Source: an uncultured Porphyromonadaceae bacterium (lineage in GTDB: Bacteria; Bacteroidota; Bacteroidia; Bacteroidales; Muribaculaceae). Taken from it: a stretch of 12,077 nucleotides of DNA. Below the pieces are notes generated by a model that saw only the letters and a program-made list of their open reading frames with translations, made no database searches and was not told the origin of the DNA. Each line of letters starts with the position of its first letter. Position 1 is the first letter of the stretch. Positions 7,279-12,077 of this stretch are shown one piece after another. The stretch is taken from positions 1 through 12,077 of the forward strand of contig CAJJQT010000029.1 of assembly GCA_905193995.1 (NCBI GenBank), given 5' to 3'. Both the position numbers and the translations under genes were made by a program.

Positions 7279-7310
7279 GAAAGGCCGCGCCTGTCGGGGG
7301 CGCGGCCTTC
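7279..7310 (-). terminator. Intrinsic terminator of the ompA-like gene
   Basis: A perfect 11-bp GC-rich inverted repeat (AAGGCCGCGCC at 7281-7291 and GGCGCGGCCTT at 7299-7309) with a 7-nt loop, 24 bp after the OmpA-family stop codon. On the minus strand the stem is followed by TTCTTGTG and then an AT-rich run, a modest U-tract. Its position between a stop codon and the next gene's -7 box supports the assignment. Confidence 0.75.
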
Positions 7311-7333
7311 TCAGGGGTTATGAGGATGGTGCG

Positions 7334-8473
7334 TTATTTGTTGCCTTCTTCGAGGGTGCAGATGCTGACGCGGTTCCACGACTCTTCGTCGAACATCTCG
7401 CCGATGCCTTCGCCCTCGGCTACGATACGCGATTCAGCGATACCGTACTTCTTCACCAGCGTGTTCTTGACCGATTCGGCGCGGTTCTTGGCCAGCTTGA
7501 TGTTGAAGTCGTAGTTGCCGTCCTTCGAGGCGTAGCCCTTGATGATGACCTTCGAGTTCGGATGATTCTTCATGTAGTCGGCGATCATGGTCACGTTCGG
7601 CATCTGGTCGGCCGTGATTACGGACGATCCGATGCGGAAGAATACGAATCGTACGGAGTTGTACTTGTTGTCGACCTCACGCACTACCTGCGGGGCCTTG
7701 TTCTCGCAGGCACGCAGACGGGCCGCCAGCGTGTCGTTGCGCGCTTCCAGAGCGCTCATCCCGGCATTGGCGTCCGCGAGCTGTCCGCGCAGGGCGTTGA
7801 CCTGCGCGTTGAGGGCGTTGACCTCACCCTGGTCGTACGGTCGCACGCAGGTGAAGCCGTCGCCGAAGCGGTACGTTACGCCGGCGAGCAGGTTGAAGGT
7901 CGCGTTGTTGATGTTATAGCCTACATTGCTGTTGTCGAAGTCGCCGCCCATGTTCCAGGCGATCGACGGCTTGACGGCTACCGTCACATGTTCCGTCACG
8001 TTGAAGTTGAAGTTCAGGCCTACCTTGGTCGAGAAGTAGTTCCAGTCGGGCACCCCGCCTGTCTGATAGTAATGGCCCCAGCCCGCGCCGACCAGCGCTT
8101 CGATTGTGAACGGACGCACCTCGCAGGGATACCCGCCGAAGAGGTTGAAGAGGTCCACTGTGCCGTACGCGCCTACATACGAGTTGTCGAAGGCGGTCGA
8201 GCTGTGGGTCATGCCGCGCCACGACGAGGTGTTGACGCCGAACAGACCTTCAACGCCCAGCCCGAATGTCGGGGTGATCTGCTTCCCGATGTGCAGCCCC
8301 GCGGCGCCGCGCATCGAGCCGAAGAATGCCTGCCCGTGCATCGGGGTGGTGACACCGCCGTCGAGGCCGATGTAGATGTTGTCGAATAGTTTGGGTTGCT
8401 CGATGTCCTGAGCCGCCGCGATTGTTGTGCCGGTCAGCGTGAGTGCTATTGCGGCAAGAATGTTCTTTTTCAT
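7334..8473 (-). CDS. OmpA-family outer membrane protein
   Basis: An outer-membrane beta-barrel with a periplasmic peptidoglycan-binding domain, anchoring the outer membrane to the wall. From the ATG at 8473 it is 379 residues: signal peptide at about 1-21 (MKKNILAAIALTLTGTTIAA, cleavage near AAA-Q22); barrel at about 30-204 with alternating strands such as NIYIGLDGG and FSTKVGLNFNFNV; a coiled-coil linker at about 215-257 (EVNALNAQVNALRGQLADAN); and an OmpA C-terminal domain at about 272-375. In that domain D318 (GYASKDG) and R331 (KLAKNRAESV) are the likely diaminopimelate-binding Asp and Arg. An in-frame TTG at 8479 would add only two residues ahead of an ideal lipid-less signal peptide, so the ATG at 8473 is preferred. 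It has its own terminator (7279-7310). The leader upstream contains a UUCG hairpin, but I cannot find a perfect promoter. Abundant major OMP behaviour is expected from family. Confidence 0.92.
   Translation of the reverse strand: MKKNILAAIALTLTGTTIAAAQDIEQPKLFDNIYIGLDGGVTTPMHGQAFFGSMRGAAGLHIGKQITPTFGLGVEGLFGVNTSSWRGMTHSSTAFDNSYVGAYGTVDLFNLFGGYPCEVRPFTIEALVGAGWGHYYQTGGVPDWNYFSTKVGLNFNFNVTEHVTVAVKPSIAWNMGGDFDNSNVGYNINNATFNLLAGVTYRFGDGFTCVRPYDQGEVNALNAQVNALRGQLADANAGMSALEARNDTLAARLRACENKAPQVVREVDNKYNSVRFVFFRIGSSVITADQMPNVTMIADYMKNHPNSKVIIKGYASKDGNYDFNIKLAKNRAESVKNTLVKKYGIAESRIVAEGEGIGEMFDEESWNRVSICTLEEGNK
7791..7824. repeat. 13-bp direct repeat encoding a duplicated heptad
   Basis: AGGGCGTTGACCT occurs at 7791-7803 and again at 7812-7824, a 21-bp period, exactly seven codons. 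It encodes VNALNAQ-VNALRGQ in the coiled-coil linker of the OmpA-family protein, so the unit duplicated is one coiled-coil heptad. Confidence 0.8.
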
Positions 8474-8502
8474 AAACAATTGATACGTTTTTTACAGTTT
8501 TT

Positions 8503-8526
8503 CTCCGTCGCACCGAAGGCGCGGAG
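8503..8526 (-). ncRNA. UUCG-tetraloop hairpin in the ompA-like 5' leader
   Basis: On the minus strand CTCCG pairs with CGGAG and CGC pairs with GCG, closing on C(TTCG)G, with single-base bulges (T and A) on the 3' side. This is the exceptionally stable C(UUCG)G tetraloop. It lies 30 nt upstream of the OmpA-family ATG, in the untranslated leader if transcription starts further upstream. A run of five T/A pairs beyond a small bulge (8498-8502 with 8530-8534) could lengthen the stem. A role in mRNA stability is inferred by analogy with E. coli ompA. Confidence 0.55.
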
Positions 8527-8651
8527 GTGAAAAAGATTTTAATTTATTTTTTCTGTGTTGGTAGTTTTTATCTCTTCTCGTTATTCGCGTTTGTATATAT
8601 AAAACGGAATAGGCGTCCAAATGTTCAGAACCGCCTCGGCTGATCCCGAAT

Positions 8652-8696
8652 GGAGTGAAGGCGTCCCCGCCTTCGCGCCGGGGGACTCCGGGCGCG
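8652..8696. repeat. Overlapping, mutually exclusive inverted repeats
   Basis: Four helices are visible: GAAGGCG (8657-8663) with CGCCTTC (8668-8674), 4-nt loop, TCCC on the plus strand and GGGA (GNRA-type) on the minus; GGAGT (8652-8656) with ACTCC (8685-8689); GTCCCC (8663-8668) with GGGGAC (8681-8686); and CGCGCC (8674-8679) with GGCGCG (8691-8696). The first two can nest, while the third competes with the first and the fourth crosses the second. The whole sits in a GC island between AT-rich flanks. Confidence 0.6.
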
Positions 8697-8748
8697 TATG
8701 AAAAAAAATTTTAAGCCTGATTGTGATTTTTCTTGACTTTTTTCGTCT

Positions 8749-8756
8749 TATCTTTG
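8749..8756 (+). promoter_or_regulatory. Predicted -7 box for the tricorn-like protease gene
   Basis: TATCTTTG is an exact TAnnTTTG match 35 bp before the protease ATG; transcription would start near 8763. A TTG at 8721-8723 is 25 nt away and another at 8733-8735 is 13 nt away, neither at the preferred 17-23 nt, so the -33 element is uncertain. The A8T4 tract at 8701-8712 could act as an upstream AT-rich element. Confidence 0.6.
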
Positions 8757-8790
8757 TATCGCGAAACTGAAATAATAAACCGTATACGAT

Positions 8791-11700
8791 ATGAATTACC
8801 CGCTTATCACACTTGTGGCGGCTGCCCTGGCCGCCACGACTGCCACTGCGGCCCGAGCCGACGAAGCTCCGCTGTGGCTGCGCAATGTGGCGCTGTCACC
8901 CGACGGCTCCACCATCGCATTCACCTACAAGGGCGACATTTTCACAGTACCTGCCGTCGGCGGCACAGCCCGTCAGCTCACCGTCGACCGCGGCTACGAC
9001 ACCGCGCCCGCATGGAGCCCCGACGGCACGCAGATTGCCTTCACCAGCGACCGCGCCGGATCGGCCGACGTGTTCGTTATGCCCGCCAAGGGCGGCACGC
9101 CCCGCCGTCTCACCACCCACAGCGGATCGGAGAACGTGCTCGGCTGGCTCAACGACTCCACCGTCATCTTCTCGGCTTCCGTCGCTCCGGCCCGCGAGGC
9201 CGCTCAGGGTGCCTTCGCTCCGCAGGTCTACACCGTCACAACCCGCGGCGGCCGCCCCGCCATGCTTTCGACCATCCCGATGCAGGCCGTCAGCGTCGGA
9301 TCCGGCGCACGCATACTCTATCAGGACCGCAAAGGCTACGAGAACGCCTACCGCAAGCACGAGATGTCGTCGAGCACCGGCGACGTATGGCTGCTCGACG
9401 GCGACAGCTACACCAGGCTGACCACGTTCGGCGGTAACGATCAGAATCCCGTCTGGACCGGCGATGATTCATTTATATATCTGAGCGAGGAGGACGGCAC
9501 ACTCAACGTCTACGCGCGCACCCTCGCCGACAGCGCCAAAAAGCAACTCACACACTTCGAAAAGCACCCCGTCCGCTCCCTGTCGGCCACGCCCGACGGT
9601 TCGCTGATGGCTTTCAGCTGGAACGGCGAGATCTACACCGCGCGCCCCGGCGCCGAGCCGGCCAAGGTCAGCGTCAGTATCGTCACAGACGACTACGACC
9701 TCGACCACGTGCAGCAGAAGCGCACATCCGGCGCCACGGCCATGGCTGTCAGCCCCGACGGCAAGGAAGTGGCCTTCGTCATCCGCGGCGACGTCTACGT
9801 CACCTCGGTCGAGTACGCCACCACCAGGCGCATCACCGACACTCCCGGACAGGAGCGCAACGTCAGCTTCAGCGCCGACGGCCGCACGCTTGTCTACGAC
9901 AGCGAGCGCGATGGCAAGTGGCAGCTCTTCACGTCGACGATCAAGAACCCCGACGAGAAATCCTTCACCTATGCCACCGATCTGGTCGAGGAGCCTCTCT
10001 ACAGCTGCGCGACGGCCGCTCAGCAGCCCGTCTACAGCCCCGACGGCTCTAAGATAGCCTTCCTGGAGAACCGCACCGAAATCCGCGTCATTGATCCCGT
10101 GACCAAGGCCGTCAACACGGCCCTCGCCGGCAAGTACAACTATTCGTACAGCGACGGCGACGTCAGCTTCGAATGGAGCCCCGACTCGAAGCGCCTGATA
10201 GCAAGTTATATCGGCGACGGAGGCTGGAACAACACCGATATCGCCATGTTCAGCGCCGACGGCTCCGGACTGGTCGACCTCACCGAGAGCGGTTACTCCG
10301 ACGGCAATCCGCGCTGGGCTCTCGACGGCCAGGCAGTCACCTGGGAGAGCGGCCGCTACGGCATGAAGTCGCACGGCTCGTGGGGCAACCAGTCCGACAT
10401 CATGGTCATGGCCCTCACCCCCGAGGCCTACGACCGCCTCCACATGACCAAGGAGGAGGCCGAACTCGCCAAGGCCAAGGAAGATGAGGCAGACGACGAT
10501 GCCGACAAGGATAAGGACAAGGGAAAAGGCAAGAGCAAGGATAAAAACAAGGACAAGAACAAGGAGGCCGACAAGTCCGCCACGCCGCCCTTCGACCTCG
10601 ACGGCCGCGACATGCGCGTCGACCGCATCACGCCCGTGTCGGCCCTCATCGGCGACTATTATCTGGCCCCCGACGGCTCGAAACTCTACTATGTGGCAGT
10701 CGATCCCGCCGGCGACGCCAACCTCATGGTCTACGACCTCCGCGAGGAGGAGTCGAAGGTTCTCGCTGCCGGCGTCAGCGGCGGCATTGTGCCCGACCGC
10801 AAGGGCGAGAACATCTTCGTCATCTCGTCGAAAGGCATGTCGAAGATCAGCCTCGACAGCGGTTCGGCCGAGCCCATCGAGTTCGAGGCGCCCTACGACC
10901 GCCATCCCTCGCTCGAGCGTCAGTATATCTTCGACCATATGCTCTCGCAGGTACGCGACAAGTTCTACGACAAGGACCTCCACGGCGTCGACTGGGAGGG
11001 CTACGGCGAGGCATACCGCCGCTTCCTGCCCTATATCAACAACAACTACGACTTCGCCATCCTGCTCAGCGAGATCCTCGGCGAGCTAAACGCATCGCAT
11101 ACCGGCGGCCGATACTACCGCCGCGGCGACCACTCCACGGCCACTCTTGCCGCCTTCTTCGACCCGGCCTACACCGGCGACGGCCTGAAGGTGGCCGAAG
11201 TCATAGCCGGCGGCCCCCTCTCCACTGCCAAGGCCGGCGTGAAGGCAGGCGACATAATCCTCGCCATTGACGGCAAGCCCATCGCTGCCGGCGCCGATTA
11301 CTTCCCGCTGCTGACCGACAAGGCCGGCGAGCGCGTCCGTCTGACGGTCCGCTCCGCCGCCGACGGCACCGAGCGCAGCGTCGAGGTCAAGCCCATCTCC
11401 AAGGGCGCCGAGAGCGATCTGCTCTACCGCCGCTGGGTACGCCGCAATCAGGCTCTGGTCGACTCCATCTCGGGCGGCCGCATCGCCTACGTTCATGTCG
11501 AAGGCATGGATTCGCCCAGCTTCCGCACCGTCTATTCTGAACTCCTCGGCAAGTACCGCAACCGCGAGGCTGTCATCGTCGACACCCGCTGGAACGGAGG
11601 CGGATGGCTCCACAACGACCTGGCCCAGCTCCTCGGCGGCAAGGAATACGTCCGCTTCGTGCCCCGTGGCCAGTACATCGGTTCCGAACCGTTCTCGCAG

Positions 11701-12042
11701 TGGACCAAGCCTTCGGTAATGCTCGTCAACGAGGCCAACTACAGCGACGCGCACGGCTCGCCCTTCGTCTATCAGACACTCGGCATCGGCGACGTGGTCG
11801 GAGCCCCCGTCCCCGGCACCATGACTGCCGTGTGGTGGGAGACCCAGATTGATCCCTCGATCGTCTTCGGCATCCCGCAGGTCACCTCCATCGACATGCA
11901 GGGCAACATCCTCGAGAACCATCAGCTCACCCCCGACGTCGTTATCTACAACGCTCCGGCCGAGGTAGCTGCCGGCATCGACAACCAGATCGTCAAGTCC
12001 GTCGAACACCTCCTCCAGAAGCTCGACGCCGCCAAAGAATAA
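8791..12042 (+). CDS. Secreted tricorn-type S41 protease with beta-propeller and PDZ domains
   Basis: A 1083-residue periplasmic serine protease resembling archaeal tricorn, which trims peptides. Order: signal peptide at about 1-23 (cleavage near ARA-D24); PD40/WD40-like beta-propeller blades from about 30 to 540, with repeated SPDG motifs (36-39, 76-79, 321-324, 416-419) and SADG at 361-364 and 488-491; a Lys/Asp-rich linker at about 555-598; a further propeller-like stretch at 615-695; the C1 core helix region at about 705-775; a PDZ domain at about 790-868; and the S41 C2 core at about 895-1055. Candidate catalytic residues match tricorn: S769-H770 (tricorn S745-H746), nucleophile S985 in NYSDAHGSPF (tricorn S965-D966), and E1042 in LENHQ (tricorn E1023). 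IVDTRWNGGGWLHNDL at 929-944 is the expected oxyanion-hole region. All key residues are present, so it is probably active. It is divergent from the OmpA-family gene. Substrates are unknown; secretion suggests protein or peptide turnover in the periplasm or outside. Confidence 0.93.
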   Translation: MNYPLITLVAAALAATTATAARADEAPLWLRNVALSPDGSTIAFTYKGDIFTVPAVGGTARQLTVDRGYDTAPAWSPDGTQIAFTSDRAGSADVFVMPAKGGTPRRLTTHSGSENVLGWLNDSTVIFSASVAPAREAAQGAFAPQVYTVTTRGGRPAMLSTIPMQAVSVGSGARILYQDRKGYENAYRKHEMSSSTGDVWLLDGDSYTRLTTFGGNDQNPVWTGDDSFIYLSEEDGTLNVYARTLADSAKKQLTHFEKHPVRSLSATPDGSLMAFSWNGEIYTARPGAEPAKVSVSIVTDDYDLDHVQQKRTSGATAMAVSPDGKEVAFVIRGDVYVTSVEYATTRRITDTPGQERNVSFSADGRTLVYDSERDGKWQLFTSTIKNPDEKSFTYATDLVEEPLYSCATAAQQPVYSPDGSKIAFLENRTEIRVIDPVTKAVNTALAGKYNYSYSDGDVSFEWSPDSKRLIASYIGDGGWNNTDIAMFSADGSGLVDLTESGYSDGNPRWALDGQAVTWESGRYGMKSHGSWGNQSDIMVMALTPEAYDRLHMTKEEAELAKAKEDEADDDADKDKDKGKGKSKDKNKDKNKEADKSATPPFDLDGRDMRVDRITPVSALIGDYYLAPDGSKLYYVAVDPAGDANLMVYDLREEESKVLAAGVSGGIVPDRKGENIFVISSKGMSKISLDSGSAEPIEFEAPYDRHPSLERQYIFDHMLSQVRDKFYDKDLHGVDWEGYGEAYRRFLPYINNNYDFAILLSEILGELNASHTGGRYYRRGDHSTATLAAFFDPAYTGDGLKVAEVIAGGPLSTAKAGVKAGDIILAIDGKPIAAGADYFPLLTDKAGERVRLTVRSAADGTERSVEVKPISKGAESDLLYRRWVRRNQALVDSISGGRIAYVHVEGMDSPSFRTVYSELLGKYRNREAVIVDTRWNGGGWLHNDLAQLLGGKEYVRFVPRGQYIGSEPFSQWTKPSVMLVNEANYSDAHGSPFVYQTLGIGDVVGAPVPGTMTAVWWETQIDPSIVFGIPQVTSIDMQGNILENHQLTPDVVIYNAPAEVAAGIDNQIVKSVEHLLQKLDAAKE
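10504..10563 (+). repeat. A-rich repeat encoding a DK/NK linker in the protease
   Basis: Imperfect 6-bp units (GACAAG, GATAAG, AACAAG, GGCAAG) encode 20 residues in which every second one is lysine (D/N/G/S-K, residues 572-591). The coding strand is almost pure purine plus C and clearly richer in A than the surrounding gene. It lies between the six-bladed-propeller part and the second propeller part and is probably a flexible, charged, length-variable linker. Confidence 0.85.
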
Positions 12043-12054
12043 CCTCGAAACAGG

Positions 12055-12077
12055 ATGTTGCAGAACATAAAAAAACG
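12055..12077 (+). CDS. Possible start of a downstream gene (7 codons only)
   Basis: An ATG 12 bp after the protease stop opens a frame reading MLQNIKK up to the window edge. The closeness suggests a co-transcribed gene, but seven codons cannot be assigned and the frame may close just outside. Confidence 0.25.

Larger units (their letters stand above)
8474..8790. other. 317-bp divergent intergenic region, no gene seen
   Basis: Lies between the start codons of the OmpA-family gene (leftward) and the tricorn-like protease (rightward). Going rightwards: an AT-rich leader with a UUCG hairpin (8503-8526), a strongly AT-rich block (about 8529-8605), a GC-rich island with overlapping inverted repeats (about 8611-8697), an A8T4 tract at 8701-8712, and a rightward -7 box at 8749-8756. 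No open frame longer than a dozen codons starts convincingly here. For the leftward gene the only -7-like sequence is AACATTTG (8626-8619, one mismatch), which would imply a leader of about 140 nt. Confidence 0.7.

Noticed and set aside
6557..8389. A 610-codon open frame on the plus strand across nrnA, the terminator and the ompA-like gene
   Set aside because: It runs antisense through two well-supported genes and an AT-rich intergenic terminator; the translation has no recognisable domain.
8474..8479. TTG start two codons upstream of the OmpA-family ATG
   Set aside because: The ATG at 8473 begins a classic MKKN signal peptide; a TTG start would be unusual and adds nothing.
8698..8736. A 12-codon frame MKKNFKPDCDFS before the protease
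   Set aside because: It lies upstream of the predicted promoter start near 8763, so it would not be in the protease leader, and it is too short to support.
9469..10983. A 504-codon open frame on the minus strand inside the protease gene
   Set aside because: Antisense shadow; hydrophobic runs come from the reverse of the lysine/aspartate repeat rather than true membrane segments.
1..12077. Mobile elements, CRISPR arrays, tRNA or rRNA genes, toxin-antitoxin or defence modules
   Set aside because: No transposase or integrase motif, regularly spaced repeats, cloverleaf or rRNA-like sequence was seen; all long genes are housekeeping or envelope families.

Overview
The window reads as a stretch of ordinary chromosome from a GC-rich member of the Bacteroidales. 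Four things point there: (i) upstream regions carry the Bacteroidetes -7 element TAnnTTTG (four perfect copies) and lack Shine-Dalgarno sequences; (ii) a DUF4827-type lipoprotein and an N-terminal M23/MerR pair beside alaS are Bacteroidetes-typical; (iii) the phosphohexomutase, the OmpA-type porin and the tricorn-like S41 protease resemble Bacteroidales versions; (iv) protein sequences such as the AlaRS and M23 N-termini match what I remember of that order. A Muribaculaceae- or Barnesiella-like gut organism is plausible, but I cannot fix the family from sequence alone.

Layout. 1-664 (-): 5' part of alaS, running off the left edge. 665-793: a short divergent promoter region. 794-2115 (+): M23 endopeptidase and a small MerR-type regulator, 2 bp apart and probably co-transcribed. 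2116-4101 (-): an ABC-F ATPase that meets merR tail to tail with no spacer. 4172-7201 (-): a tight cluster transcribed in the order nrnA (DHH phosphoesterase), DUF4827 lipoprotein, glmM (phosphoglucosamine mutase), with 15-bp gaps; the ABC-F gene follows after 70 bp containing a strong hairpin. 7279-7310: a good bidirectional-looking terminator hairpin, best read as the end of the ompA-like transcript. 7334-8473 (-): OmpA-family outer-membrane protein. 8474-8790: a 317-bp divergent intergenic region with a UUCG-tetraloop hairpin, a GC-rich island of competing inverted repeats and a promoter. 8791-12042 (+): a large secreted tricorn-type S41 protease. 12055-12077 may be the first codons of another gene.

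Functionally the genes are mostly cell-envelope and housekeeping: peptidoglycan hydrolysis (M23), UDP-GlcNAc precursor synthesis (GlmM), peptidoglycan anchoring of the outer membrane (OmpA), periplasmic proteolysis (tricorn-like), translation (AlaRS, ABC-F) and nucleotide/short-RNA turnover (NrnA). I find no mobile element, CRISPR array, tRNA, rRNA or obvious defence system, and no convincing undescribed multi-gene system. The signals most worth a second look are RNA-level: the structured leader between the OmpA-like and tricorn-like genes, the hairpin ahead of the ABC-F gene, and the interlocked divergent promoters of alaS and the M23 gene.
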